64,000 nt of DNA from VAZQ01 sp040510075 (GTDB lineage Bacteria > Pseudomonadota > Alphaproteobacteria > Rhizobiales > Xanthobacteraceae), in the NCBI GenBank assembly GCA_040510075.1, contig JBEVJT010000113.1:1-64000 (forward strand), in the 5' to 3' direction. The position numbers were made by a program, and so were the translations under genes. The notes beneath the pieces are model-generated. The model was not told the origin of the DNA and did no database searches. It saw only the letters and a list, made by a program, of their open reading frames with translations. Of the stretch, positions 9,186-18,229 are shown in pieces; position 1 is the stretch's first letter, and each line of letters starts with the position of its first letter.

Positions 9186-9845
9186 ATGAGTCACGGGACG
9201 CACGCCGTCCAGCACGAAGTGGAGCATCAGATCGAGCACGACGATCCTCAACAGCCGGGGATAAGCCAGAATCGGAAGATCGCGCTGCTGATTGCGATCA
9301 TCGCGCTTTTCCTTGCGCTGTCTGAAACTCTAGGCAAAAGCGCGCAGACGCTCGGCATCGAACTCAACATCAAGGCTTCAGATAGCTGGAATTTCTTCCA
9401 GGCAAAGACAATCCGGCAGACGACGCTGCGCACGGCTGCAGAAGCTTTGGCCGTCGAGACCGCGGGCCGGCCCGACGACGCCGCGAAGGCGGAGATGACC
9501 AAGCAGATCGAGCGCTGGCGGGCGACGGTCACCCGCTACGAGTCCGATCCGAAGGAAAAGGACGGGCGCAAGGAGCTGCGCGCTCAGGCGGAGGAATACG
9601 AGCGCGCGCGCGATGTTGCGATGGCGCGCTACCACAATTACGAATTCGGCTCCGCGGCCTACCAAATAGGGATCGTGCTCGCGTCGTCTGCAGTGATCAC
9701 CGGCATGATGGCGCTCGCGTATGGGGCCATCGGACTTCTGGCGGTGGGCATCGTTTTCAACGGCATGGCGCTGTTTGCGCCTCACCTGCCCCACGACGCG
9801 CTGCATCGGGTGCAGCATCTTTTCGCCGCGACCGGAGCGCATTGA
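9186..9845 (+). CDS. DUF4337 family membrane protein
   Basis: 219 residues with the DUF4337 pattern. A short His/Glu-rich N-terminus precedes a membrane segment (residues 31-45, IALLIAIIALFLALS), the conserved SDSWNFFQAKTIRQT motif (about 66-80), and a charged coiled-coil region 90-150. Two closing hydrophobic segments (about 157-195) end in a His-containing tail. Function of the family is unknown. A good Shine-Dalgarno (GAAGGGGG) lies just before ATG 9186. Divergent from the envC-like gene with 176 bp between starts. It appears to be a single-gene unit, followed by a repeat element. Confidence 0.85.
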   Translation: MSHGTHAVQHEVEHQIEHDDPQQPGISQNRKIALLIAIIALFLALSETLGKSAQTLGIELNIKASDSWNFFQAKTIRQTTLRTAAEALAVETAGRPDDAAKAEMTKQIERWRATVTRYESDPKEKDGRKELRAQAEEYERARDVAMARYHNYEFGSAAYQIGIVLASSAVITGMMALAYGAIGLLAVGIVFNGMALFAPHLPHDALHRVQHLFAATGAH

Positions 9846-9887
9846 CGCCGCCGTAGACTCGGTGCGCGCTCTCCCCCTGAAAGCGTC

Positions 9888-10002
9888 GTATCCCGGGCGC
9901 GGCGCAGCACGCGTGGTGCGCTGCAGACCCGGGACCGTTACGGTCTAGGGCGGTCCCGGAGCAGCGGTGCACCGCTTCGCGCTGCACCGCATCCGGGACA
10001 CA
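9888..10002. repeat. Composite palindromic repeat (TCCCGGGCGCGGCGCAGC type)
   Basis: Two abutting palindromes fill the gap between the DUF4337 gene and lpdA. The first runs from TCCCGGGCGCGGCGCAG to CTGCAGACCCGGGA; the second runs from GGTCCCGGAGCAGCGG to CCGCATCCGGGACAC. It is recognised as a common Rhizobiales intergenic element. Lying between convergent genes, it may serve as a transcript end, though it has no T-run. Confidence 0.75.
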
Positions 10003-10024
10003 TGTGGGGGAGGTATGGAGCCGC

Positions 10025-11425
10025 TCACATATTGATTGCGCGTTTCGCGACGGCGAGCGCTGCCTCCTTGACCCCCTCGGGCAGTGTCGGGTGCGCGTGG
10101 CACGTGCGCGCGATGTCCTCGGCGGCGGCGCCAAACTCCATGGCCATCGCCGCTTCGGCAATCATGTTGCCGGCATCGGAGCACATGATGTGCACGCCCA
10201 ATACGCGATCGCTTTTCGCGTCCGCAAGGATTTTCACAAAGCCGTCGGTTTCCTGGTTCACCTTGGCGCGGGCATTTGCCGTGAACGGAAATTTTCCGGT
10301 GTTGTACGCAATGCCGTCCGCTTTCAGCTCCTCTTCGCTGCGTCCCACCACCGCTATCTCCGGTGAGGTGTAGACCACGTTGGGGATGACTTCGTAGTTC
10401 ACGTGTCCGGCCTGGCCCGCGAGAATTTCCGCGACCGCCACCCCCTCCTCCTCGGCCTTGTGCGCGAGCATCGGTCCCGCAATCACGTCGCCGATGGCGT
10501 AGATCCCTGCCAGGTTGGTCGCGTAGTGCGCGTCGACGATGATGCGCCCTTTGTTGTCGGTTTTGACCCCGAGCGCGTCTAACCCGAGCCCTTGAGTGTA
10601 CGGAATACGCCCGATTGCGATCAGCGCCACGTCGGCATCGAGCGTCTGTGCGGCACCGCCTGCGCTCGGTTCCACCTTGGCCTTGAGCGATTTTGCCGAA
10701 GCGTCGATCGCGGTGATCTTGCACGCCAGCCGAAAGCTGATGCCCTGGCGTTCAAGTATGCGCTGGGCCTGCCGTGCGACCTCGGCGTCGATCCCGGGCA
10801 GGATGCGATCGAGATATTCGACGACCTGCACTTGCGCGCCGAGCCGTCGCCAGACCGAGCCGAGCTCAAGCCCGATAACTCCAGCACCGACGATCAACAG
10901 CTTTTTCGGTACATCGGGCAGCCTAAGCGCACCCGTCGAGGAGACGATGCGCTTCTCGTCGATATCGATGCCGGGAAGCCTCGCCACGTCGGAGCCCGTC
11001 GCGATCACGATCGACTTCGTTTCGATGCTCTCGCTCTTGCCGTCCCCAGTATTCACTTCGACCTTGCCGGGCCCCGCGATGCGTCCCGCGCCCTGCCGCG
11101 TCTCTATCTTGTTCTTTCTGAACAGGAAGGCGACGCCCTTTACGTTGCCGTCGACGCCCTCCTGCTTGAATTTCATCATGCGCGCGAGATCGAGCCTGGG
11201 GTTGCCCAGCTCGATCCCCATGCCGGCAAAATGGTGAGCGGCCTGTTCGTACAAGTGCGAACTGTGCAGCAGCGCCTTGGACGGAATGCAACCCACGTTC
11301 AGACAGGTGCCGCCGAAGGTCTTGTCCTTTTCGACGACGAGGACCTTGAAGCCGAGCTGCGCCGCGCGGATGGCGCAGACATAGCCGCCCGGCCCCGACC
11401 CAATCACCACCAGATCATAGGGCAT
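10025..11425 (-). CDS. lpdA: Dihydrolipoamide dehydrogenase (E3)
   Basis: FAD-dependent E3 that reoxidises the lipoyl group of 2-oxoglutarate dehydrogenase with NAD+. 466 residues. FAD-binding GSGPGGYVCAIRAAQLG starts at residue 9. The redox-active disulfide is C41/C46 in GGTCLNVGCIPSK. The NAD-binding GAGVIGLELGSV lies near residue 180. The C-terminal HAHPTLPE carries the catalytic His-Glu pair contributed by the partner subunit. Last gene of the mdh-suc-odh operon, 24 nt after odhB, which supports assignment to the 2-oxoglutarate complex rather than the pyruvate complex. Confidence 0.97.
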   Translation of the reverse strand: MPYDLVVIGSGPGGYVCAIRAAQLGFKVLVVEKDKTFGGTCLNVGCIPSKALLHSSHLYEQAAHHFAGMGIELGNPRLDLARMMKFKQEGVDGNVKGVAFLFRKNKIETRQGAGRIAGPGKVEVNTGDGKSESIETKSIVIATGSDVARLPGIDIDEKRIVSSTGALRLPDVPKKLLIVGAGVIGLELGSVWRRLGAQVQVVEYLDRILPGIDAEVARQAQRILERQGISFRLACKITAIDASAKSLKAKVEPSAGGAAQTLDADVALIAIGRIPYTQGLGLDALGVKTDNKGRIIVDAHYATNLAGIYAIGDVIAGPMLAHKAEEEGVAVAEILAGQAGHVNYEVIPNVVYTSPEIAVVGRSEEELKADGIAYNTGKFPFTANARAKVNQETDGFVKILADAKSDRVLGVHIMCSDAGNMIAEAAMAMEFGAAAEDIARTCHAHPTLPEGVKEAALAVAKRAINM

Positions 11426-11449
11426 GGGCAGCGCGCGTCAGGCTTCGCA

Positions 11450-12736
11450 TCACAGATCGAGCACGAGGCGGGTGGGGTCCTCGATCATCTCCTTCACCCG
11501 CACGAGAAACATCACCGCTTCGCGCCCGTCCACGAGCCGGTGATCGTAGCTCAGCGCGAGATACATCATCGGACGCGCTTCGATCTTGCCTGCGATCACC
11601 ACCGGGCGTTCTTCGATCTTGTGCATGCCGAGGATACCCGATTGCGGCGCGTTGAGGATGGGCGTGGAAAGCAGCGAGCCGTAGACGCCGCCATTGCTGA
11701 TCGTGAACGTTCCGCCCTGCATCTCTTCGAGTTTCAGCGTGCCCTCGCGCGCGCGGCGGCCGAACTCGGCGATCTCTTTTTCGATTTCCGCAAGGCTCTT
11801 GCGATCGGCAGCGCGCACCACCGGCACGACCAGCCCGCGTTCGGTGCCGACGGCCACGCCGATGTGATAATAGTTCTTGTACACGATATCGGTGCCGTCG
11901 ATTTCCGCATTCACGGAGGGGATGTCTTTGAGCGCCTGCACGCAGGCATGCACGAAGAACCCCATGAAGCCGAGCCGCATGCCGTGCTTCTTTTCGAATG
12001 GATCCCGGTAACGGGCGCGCAATTCCATGACCGCGCTCATATCCGCCTCGTTGAAGGTGGTGAGCATGGCGGCAGTGTTCTGCGCTTCCTTGAGCCGGCG
12101 CGCGATGGTCTGGCGCAGGCGCGTCATCTTCACGCGCTCTTCGCGTGCGGCGTCGTCGGCCGGCGAGGGCGCCCGCAGCGCTGCCGCGGACTGGGCGACG
12201 GGGGTTGCGGCCGCGGCCGCGCGTTCGATGGCGGCAAGCATGTCGGCCTTGGTGAGGCGGCCGTCCTTGCCCGAGCCGGCGACGCTTGCGGGGTCGATGC
12301 CCGTTTCGGAGGCGAGCTTGCGCACCGAAGGGGCAAGCGGCGCGGCTGTCCCCGCCGGCCGTGCGGCGGGCTCTTCCTTGGGCTGCGCACGGGGTTGCGG
12401 CTGTTCCGGCCCCGCACCAATGGGAGCTGTCGTGTCGGTCTTCTTGTCGGGCCGGCCTGTCGGTGCCGCAGCTGCTTTGCCGGGCTTGAGCCCTGCAGCA
12501 GCACCTTCTTTGATTTCGCCGAGACGCGCGCCGACCGCGACCGTGTCGCCGTCCTTTGCGGCGATGTCGGAGAGCACGCCCGCTGCCGGCGCCGGCACTT
12601 CGATGGTCACCTTGTCGGTTTCAAGCTCCACCACCGGCTCATCGACGGCGACCGGCTCGCCGACCTGCTTGAACCACTTGCCGATGGTTGCCTCGGTGAC
12701 GGACTCGCCGAGTGTCGGCACCCGTATCTCAGCCAT
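11450..12736 (-). CDS. sucB: 2-Oxoglutarate dehydrogenase E2, dihydrolipoyl succinyltransferase
   Basis: Core enzyme of the 2-oxoglutarate dehydrogenase complex, 428-429 residues. One N-terminal lipoyl domain (residues 1-76) with the lipoylated lysine in ETDKVT (Lys43 counted from the upstream ATG at 12739). Then a long Ala/Pro linker, the E1/E3-binding domain (about 138-175, APSVRKLASETGIDPASV) and the catalytic domain (about 200-429) with the HRLVDGREAV motif near residue 400. The sequence begins ATG-ATG; the second (12736) gives the usual MAEIRVPTLGES. Separated from odhA by a 166-nt spacer made of repeat DNA. Confidence 0.96.
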   Translation of the reverse strand: MAEIRVPTLGESVTEATIGKWFKQVGEPVAVDEPVVELETDKVTIEVPAPAAGVLSDIAAKDGDTVAVGARLGEIKEGAAAGLKPGKAAAAPTGRPDKKTDTTAPIGAGPEQPQPRAQPKEEPAARPAGTAAPLAPSVRKLASETGIDPASVAGSGKDGRLTKADMLAAIERAAAAATPVAQSAAALRAPSPADDAAREERVKMTRLRQTIARRLKEAQNTAAMLTTFNEADMSAVMELRARYRDPFEKKHGMRLGFMGFFVHACVQALKDIPSVNAEIDGTDIVYKNYYHIGVAVGTERGLVVPVVRAADRKSLAEIEKEIAEFGRRAREGTLKLEEMQGGTFTISNGGVYGSLLSTPILNAPQSGILGMHKIEERPVVIAGKIEARPMMYLALSYDHRLVDGREAVMFLVRVKEMIEDPTRLVLDL

Positions 12737-12751
12737 CACCGCCTCCTTTTA

Positions 12752-12903
12752 TCCTCCCCGCGCAGCGGGGAGGGTGGCCGAGCGAAGCGAGGTTCGGTGG
12801 GGGTCTTAGCGGCATGATGGCCGGTGCTGCCTTCCTTGTCACGACCCCACCCGTCTGACGCCCGACAAGCCGGGCGTCAGCAACTCTCCCCTTCGGGTGA
12901 GGG
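12752..12903. repeat. Composite inverted repeat in the odhA-odhB spacer
   Basis: Contains a perfect hairpin CCTCCCCGC-gca-GCGGGGAGG (12753-12773), a GGTGGGGGTC/GACCCCACC pair, and a second perfect hairpin built on CTGACGCCCG/CGGGCGTCAG (12854-12880). The same CCTCCCC...GGGGAGG theme recurs near 18.05-18.2 kb and 23.37 kb. It occupies nearly the whole spacer inside the operon. Confidence 0.75.
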
Positions 12904-12905
12904 AT

Positions 12906-15866
12906 TCAGCCGAGCGCCTCGTTTAAGAATGTCTGGAGCTGCTTGAGATGCTGGGACATGGTGCCGGTGGCGGTGGCTGCGGAGGCGGGCCGCCCTGCAT
13001 AGCGTGGCCGTTTCATCTCGGCGCCGATCTGGGAGAGCACCCATTGCAGATACGGCTCGATGAAGGTCCAGGCACCCATGTTGCGCGGCTCCTCCTGGCA
13101 CCAGACGAACTCAGCATCGCGGAAGCGGCTGAGCTCCTGGACGAGGGCCTTGAGCGGCACCGGATATAGCTGCTCGATCCGCAAGAGATAAATGTCGTCG
13201 ATACCGCGCTTCTCCCGCTCCTCGTAAAGATCGTAATAGACCTTGCCCGAGCACAGCACGATGCGGCGGATGTCCGCGTCGGCGACGAGCTTGATCTTTT
13301 CGCCCTTAAGCATCTGCGCGTCGTCCCACAGCAGGCGATGGAAGGTCGTGCCCGGCCCCATTTCTTCGAGGCGGGAAACCGCGCGCCTGTGGCGCAGCAG
13401 CGATTTCGGGGTCATCAGAATGAGCGGCTTTCTGATCGTGCGATGCAGTTGCCGCCGCAGGATATGGAAGTAGTTCGAGGGCGTCGTGCAGTTTGCCACC
13501 TGCATGTTGTCTTCCGCGCACATCTGCAGATAGCGCTCGAGCCGCGCGGAGGAATGCTCCGGCCCCTGGCCCTCGTAGCCATGCGGCAAGAGGCACACGA
13601 GCCCCGACATGCGCAGCCATTTGCGCTCCCCCGACGAGATGAACTGATCAAACACCACCTGGGCGCCGTTGGCGAAATCGCCGAACTGCGCCTCCCACAG
13701 CACCAGCGCATTGGGCTCGGCAAGCGAGTAGCCGTATTCGAAGCCGAGCACCGCCTCCTCGGACAGCATCGAATTGATGACTTCGAAGCGAGCCTGTTTG
13801 TCGCCGATATGATTGAACGGGATGTAACGATCCTCGTTCTCCTGATCGACGAGCACGGAATGACGCTGCGAGAAAGTACCGCGCTCGGTGTCCTGGCCGC
13901 TTAACCGCACCGGGTCTCCGTCGCGCAATAAGCTGCAGAAGGCGAGCGCTTCGGCAGTGGCCCAGTCGATGTCTTTGCCGGTGTCGATCGCCTTGCGCCG
14001 CTGTTCGAGAAAACGCGCAATCGTGCGGTGGAGGTGAAATCCTTGCGGTACCTCGGTGATCGCCCGGCCGATCTCTTTGAGCATCTCGATTGGCGTGCCG
14101 GTCTGCCCGCGACGAGGATCTTCGAAGTCGCGGGCGGCGGTGATGTCGGCCCAACGGCCGTCAAGCCAGTCCGCGCGGTTCGGCCGGTACGACTGGCTCG
14201 CGTCCAGCTCGGCATCGAGCTTCGCGCGCCATTCCCGGCGCATTTCCTCGACTTCGGCAGCGGTGACGATCTCGTCCGCCACGAGCTTCTTCGCATAGAT
14301 GTCGCTCGTCGGCGGATGCTTGCGGATCGCCTTGTACATGAGCGGCTGCGTGAATGACGGCTCGTCGCCTTCATTGTGCCCGTAGCGGCGGTAGCAAAAC
14401 ATGTCGATGACGACGGGACGCTGGAATTTCTGCCGGAACTCAGCCGCCACTTTGGCTGCGAACACCACCGCTTCCGGGTCGTCGCCGTTGGCATGAAAGA
14501 TGGGCGCCTCGATCATCTTGGCCACGTCGGACGGATAGGGCGAGGAGCGCGAGTAACGCGGATAAGTGGTGAAGCCAATCTGATTGTTGATGATGAAATG
14601 TACCGAGCCGCCGGTGCGGTGTCCGCGCAGCCCGGAGAGCCCGAAGCATTCGGCGATGACGCCCTGGCCTGCAAAGGCCGCGTCGCCCGAAATCAGGAGC
14701 GGCATCACCATGGTGCGGTCTTCGCGCGTCGCCCCGTACTGATCCTGCTTCGCACGCACCTTGCCGAGCACCACCGGGTTGACGATCTCGAGATGCGAGG
14801 GGTTGGCCGTCAGCGAGAGATGCACGCGGTTGCCGTCGAACTCGCGATCCGACGAGGCGCCGAGATGATATTTCACGTCGCCTGAGCCCTCGATCTCGTT
14901 GGGCAGCGTCGAGCCGCCCTTGAACTCGTGAAAGATGGCGCGGTGCTGCTTGCCCATGACTTGGGCGAGCACGTTGAGGCGCCCACGGTGCGCCATGCCG
15001 ATCGCGATATCTTTGACGCCGAGCGCGCCCCCGCGCTTGATGATCTGCTCGAGCGCCGGGATCATGGATTCCCCGCCGTCGAGCCCGAAGCGTTTTGTGC
15101 CGGTGAATTTCAGATCGCAGAATTTCTCGAAGCCTTCCGCCTCGACCAACTTGTTCAGGATGGCGCGCTTGCCCTCGCGCGTGAAGGTGATCTCCTTGTC
15201 CGGCCCTTCGATGCGCTCCTGGATCCAGGCTTTCTGCGCCGGGTCCGAGATGTGCATGAACTCGACGCCCAAGGTCTGGCAGTAGGTGCGGCGAAGGATC
15301 GCGAGAATCTCGCGCAAGGTCCCGAACTCGAGCCCGAGCACGCGATCGAGGAAGATGGGCCGGTCGTAGTCGGCTGCGGAAAATCCATAGGAGGCCGGAT
15401 CGAGATCCTGCTCGTCGCGCGGGGGCTCGAGCCCGAGCGGGTCGAGATTGGCATGAAAGTGGCCCCGCGCCCGATAGGCGCGAATGAGCATCAGCGCGCG
15501 GATGGAATCGCGGGTGGCCTGCTGAACTTCGGGGGCGGACAGCTCGACGCCCGCGTGCTGCGCGCGCGCACGGACTTTTTCGCCGATGGTTTTGTCTACC
15601 TGCGTCCAGCCGTCGGCGCCGAGGGCCGCGACGATGTCGTCGCGTGGCGGCTGCGGCCAGTCCGGGCGCTGCCACGACGGGCCGTGCGCTGCCTTCTCGA
15701 CTGCCGCCCGATCCTCCTTCAGCGCTTCGAAGAAGGCGCGCCATTTGGCATCGACCGCCCCGGGGTCGGCCTCGAAACGGGCCTCGAGATCTTCGAGATA
15801 GCGCGCGTTTCCGCCGTAAAGGAACGAGCTTTCGGCGAAGGCGGCATTGGCTTCCTGGCGCGACAT
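12906..15866 (-). CDS. sucA: 2-Oxoglutarate dehydrogenase E1 (thiamine-diphosphate dependent)
   Basis: Decarboxylates 2-oxoglutarate and passes the succinyl group to E2. 986 residues, normal for the family. The N-terminal E2-docking segment (SSFLYGGNARYLEDLEARF, residues 13-31) is present. The ThDP-binding core shows GMAHRGRLNVLAQVMGK near residue 290, and HFIINNQIGFTT and YPRYSRSSPYPSD around 430. The transketolase-like C-terminal half includes LLPHGYEGQGPEHSSARLER. It lies between sucD (122 nt upstream) and sucB (166 nt downstream). No frameshift or key-residue loss was noticed. Confidence 0.98.
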   Translation of the reverse strand: MSRQEANAAFAESSFLYGGNARYLEDLEARFEADPGAVDAKWRAFFEALKEDRAAVEKAAHGPSWQRPDWPQPPRDDIVAALGADGWTQVDKTIGEKVRARAQHAGVELSAPEVQQATRDSIRALMLIRAYRARGHFHANLDPLGLEPPRDEQDLDPASYGFSAADYDRPIFLDRVLGLEFGTLREILAILRRTYCQTLGVEFMHISDPAQKAWIQERIEGPDKEITFTREGKRAILNKLVEAEGFEKFCDLKFTGTKRFGLDGGESMIPALEQIIKRGGALGVKDIAIGMAHRGRLNVLAQVMGKQHRAIFHEFKGGSTLPNEIEGSGDVKYHLGASSDREFDGNRVHLSLTANPSHLEIVNPVVLGKVRAKQDQYGATREDRTMVMPLLISGDAAFAGQGVIAECFGLSGLRGHRTGGSVHFIINNQIGFTTYPRYSRSSPYPSDVAKMIEAPIFHANGDDPEAVVFAAKVAAEFRQKFQRPVVIDMFCYRRYGHNEGDEPSFTQPLMYKAIRKHPPTSDIYAKKLVADEIVTAAEVEEMRREWRAKLDAELDASQSYRPNRADWLDGRWADITAARDFEDPRRGQTGTPIEMLKEIGRAITEVPQGFHLHRTIARFLEQRRKAIDTGKDIDWATAEALAFCSLLRDGDPVRLSGQDTERGTFSQRHSVLVDQENEDRYIPFNHIGDKQARFEVINSMLSEEAVLGFEYGYSLAEPNALVLWEAQFGDFANGAQVVFDQFISSGERKWLRMSGLVCLLPHGYEGQGPEHSSARLERYLQMCAEDNMQVANCTTPSNYFHILRRQLHRTIRKPLILMTPKSLLRHRRAVSRLEEMGPGTTFHRLLWDDAQMLKGEKIKLVADADIRRIVLCSGKVYYDLYEEREKRGIDDIYLLRIEQLYPVPLKALVQELSRFRDAEFVWCQEEPRNMGAWTFIEPYLQWVLSQIGAEMKRPRYAGRPASAATATGTMSQHLKQLQTFLNEALG

Positions 15867-15988
15867 CGGCGGGATCCGTGGTTTGGCGAGGCCGCAAAGC
15901 GGCCGGATCTTCTCTGCAACGGGAAAGCTGAAGTGCGGGTCAGCTTGCCAGAATCATATAGGATTGCGGCCCTTAACGCGCCCTAAGC

Positions 15989-16873
15989 TCACCCCCGCAG
16001 CACATCGGCGAGGGTGCGGCCCAACCTCGCCGGCGAGGGTGAGACCTTGATCCCCGCGCCCTCCATGGCGGCGATCTTGGACTCGGCGTCGCCCTTTCCG
16101 CCCGAAATGATCGCGCCGGCGTGACCCATGCGCCGGCCGGGGGGTGCGGTGCGCCCGGCGATAAAGCCAACCATGGGCTTTTTGCGCCCGCGCTTGGCCT
16201 CATCGGCAATGAACAGAGCCGCGTCCTCTTCGGCCGCCCCGCCGATTTCGCCGATCATGATGATCGCCTCGGTCGCCTTATCCGCGAGAAACATTTCGAG
16301 CACGTCGATGAACTCTGTGCCCTTGACGGGATCGCCGCCTATGCCGACGGCGGTTGTCTGGCCCAAACCCTCGCGCGTGGTCTGAAAAACCGCCTCATAG
16401 GTGAGCGTGCCGGAACGCGAGACGATGCCAATCCTGCCGGACTTGAAGATGTTTCCGGGCATGATGCCGATCTTGCATTCGCCCGCGGTCATCACGCCCG
16501 GGCAGTTGGGCCCGATGAGCCGCGACTTCGAACCGGACAGCGCGCGTTTCACCCGCACCATGTCCAGCACCGGAATGCCTTCGGTGATGCACACAATGAG
16601 CGGAATCTCCGCCTCGATCGCTTCGCAGATGGCGTCCGCTGCGCCCGCCGGCGGCACATAGACGGCGCTCGCGTCGCATTCGGTCGCGGCTTTCGCCTGC
16701 GCAACCGTGTCGAAGACAGGCAGACCCAGATGCGTGCTGCCGCCCTTGCCGGGCGATGTCCCGCCCACCATGCGCGTGCCGTAGGCGATCGCCTGTTCGG
16801 AATGGAACGTGCCGTTCTTCCCGGTGAAACCCTGGCAGATCACCTTCGTGTTCTTGTCGACCAGAATGGCCAC
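15989..16873 (-). CDS. sucD: Succinyl-CoA synthetase subunit alpha
   Basis: Substrate-level phosphorylation in the TCA cycle. 294 residues. CoA-binding Rossmann domain at residues 1-125 with QGFTGKNGTFHSEQA; GPNCPGVMTAGECKIGIMPG at 121-140. The phosphorylated histidine is His251 in RRMGHAGAIISG. Starts 3 nt after the sucC stop, so the two subunits are co-translated. Confidence 0.98.
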   Translation of the reverse strand: MAILVDKNTKVICQGFTGKNGTFHSEQAIAYGTRMVGGTSPGKGGSTHLGLPVFDTVAQAKAATECDASAVYVPPAGAADAICEAIEAEIPLIVCITEGIPVLDMVRVKRALSGSKSRLIGPNCPGVMTAGECKIGIMPGNIFKSGRIGIVSRSGTLTYEAVFQTTREGLGQTTAVGIGGDPVKGTEFIDVLEMFLADKATEAIIMIGEIGGAAEEDAALFIADEAKRGRKKPMVGFIAGRTAPPGRRMGHAGAIISGGKGDAESKIAAMEGAGIKVSPSPARLGRTLADVLRG

Positions 16874-16876
16874 AGG

Positions 16877-18034
16877 TCAGCCTCGCACGGCGCGCACGAT
16901 CTTCTGCGCGGCGTCATCGAGATCGTCGGCGGAAGTCACGTTGAGATTCGAGGTCGCGATGATGTCCTTGCCGCGCTCGACGTTCGTGCCTTCGAGCCGC
17001 ACCACCAGAGGTACACGCAACCCGACTTCGGTCACGGCCGCCACCACGCCTTCAGCGATCACGTCGCAACGCATGATCCCGCCGAAGATGTTCACCAGAA
17101 TGCCCTTCACCTTTGGGTCTGCCGTGATGATCTTGAACGCGGCTGCCACCTTGTCCTTGCTGGCGCCGCCGCCCACGTCGAGGAAGTTCGCGGGCGCCTC
17201 TCCATAAAGCTTGATGATGTCCATAGTCGCCATGGCGAGCCCCGCGCCATTGACCATGCAGCCGATGGTGCCGTCGAGCGCCACGGAATTGAGGTCGTAT
17301 TTGGAGGCCTCGATCTCTTTCGGGTCCTCCTCCGTCTCGTCGCGCAGCTGCGCGATTTCCGGGTGCCGATAGAGCGCGTTGTCGTCGAAGCTGATCTTGG
17401 CGTCCAGGCAGATGAGCTGGTCGGATTTCGTCACCACCAGCGGATTGACTTCGAGGAGGCTCATGTCCTTGGCAAGGAATGCACCGTAAAGCTGCGCGAT
17501 CAAACTCTGCGTCTCCTTGGCGAGATCGCCAGAAAGGCCGAGCGCCTGCGCCGCGCGCCGGCCGTGATGGGGCATGATGCCGGTTGCCGGGTCGACAGAG
17601 AGCGTCGCGATCCTTTCCGGATGCGTGCGCGCGACCTCCTCGATGTCCATGCCGCCCGCCTGCGAAACGACGAAGGCGACGCGCGAGGTTTCGCGGTCGA
17701 CGAGCGCGGACAGGTAATATTCGCGCTCGATCGCGGAGCCCTCTTCGATGTAGAGGCGATGCACCTCTTTGCCGTGCGGGCCGGTCTGATGCGTCACCAG
17801 CACCGATCCAAGCAGGCGCTGTGCCTCCTTGCGCACTTCATCGACGGATCGCGCCACCTTCACGCCGCCGGCCTTGCCGCGTCCGCCCGCATGGATTTGC
17901 GCCTTCACCACCGGGGTGGCGAAATCCTTGGCGGCGCCAACCGCCTCCTCGATCGAGAATGCCGCACGGCCGCGCGGTACCGGAACCCCGAATTCGCGCA
18001 GCACCGCTTTGGCCTGATACTCGTGGATGTTCAT
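16877..18034 (-). CDS. sucC: Succinyl-CoA synthetase subunit beta (ADP-forming)
   Basis: 385 residues with an ATP-grasp fold. Start set at ATG 18034 because MNIHEYQAKAVLREFGV is the family N-terminus; ten further in-frame residues upstream come from spacer sequence. Nucleotide-binding lysines are in VVKAQIHAGGRGKAGGVKV (about residues 44-62). Metal and phosphate contacts are in LEVNPLVV and the GTIGCMVNGAGLAM loop. The C-terminal GGIMRCDVIAEGVV interacts with CoA and the alpha subunit. Preceded by a 195-nt repeat-bearing spacer after mdh. Confidence 0.97.
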   Translation of the reverse strand: MNIHEYQAKAVLREFGVPVPRGRAAFSIEEAVGAAKDFATPVVKAQIHAGGRGKAGGVKVARSVDEVRKEAQRLLGSVLVTHQTGPHGKEVHRLYIEEGSAIEREYYLSALVDRETSRVAFVVSQAGGMDIEEVARTHPERIATLSVDPATGIMPHHGRRAAQALGLSGDLAKETQSLIAQLYGAFLAKDMSLLEVNPLVVTKSDQLICLDAKISFDDNALYRHPEIAQLRDETEEDPKEIEASKYDLNSVALDGTIGCMVNGAGLAMATMDIIKLYGEAPANFLDVGGGASKDKVAAAFKIITADPKVKGILVNIFGGIMRCDVIAEGVVAAVTEVGLRVPLVVRLEGTNVERGKDIIATSNLNVTSADDLDDAAQKIVRAVRG

Positions 18035-18045
18035 GCTCCACACTC

Positions 18046-18210
18046 CGAATACCTCCCCGTGCAACGGGGAGTTCGGCGCGTCAGCGCCGGGTGAGACTCA
18101 AAATACAGCGACATTGCCGCGAGATGGCCCCCCACCCGACCGCCGCTCCGCTTTGCTCGCGCGGGGGGGGGGTTCGACCTCCCCCTTTCAGGGTGAGGTA
18201 GCGTCCGCGG
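18046..18210. repeat. Inverted-repeat-rich spacer between mdh and sucC
   Basis: Holds CCTCCCCGTgcaACGGGGAG at its left end, CCCCCCACCCGAC mid-way, a run of ten G residues (18163-18172), and CCTCCCCCTTTCAGGGTGAGG at its right end. It belongs to the same loose repeat family as the odhA-odhB spacer. I see no gene in it. Confidence 0.6.
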
Positions 18211-18229
18211 CCTGCGGCAAGCATTGGGC

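Noticed and set aside
10592..12817. Very long open frame (741 codons) on the plus strand opposite lpdA and sucB
   Set aside because: High-GC antisense shadow; low-complexity, charged composition, no family pattern, and the minus-strand frames are certain genes.
16121..18094. 657-codon open frame opposite sucC and sucD
   Set aside because: Same kind of shadow over two strongly conserved genes.
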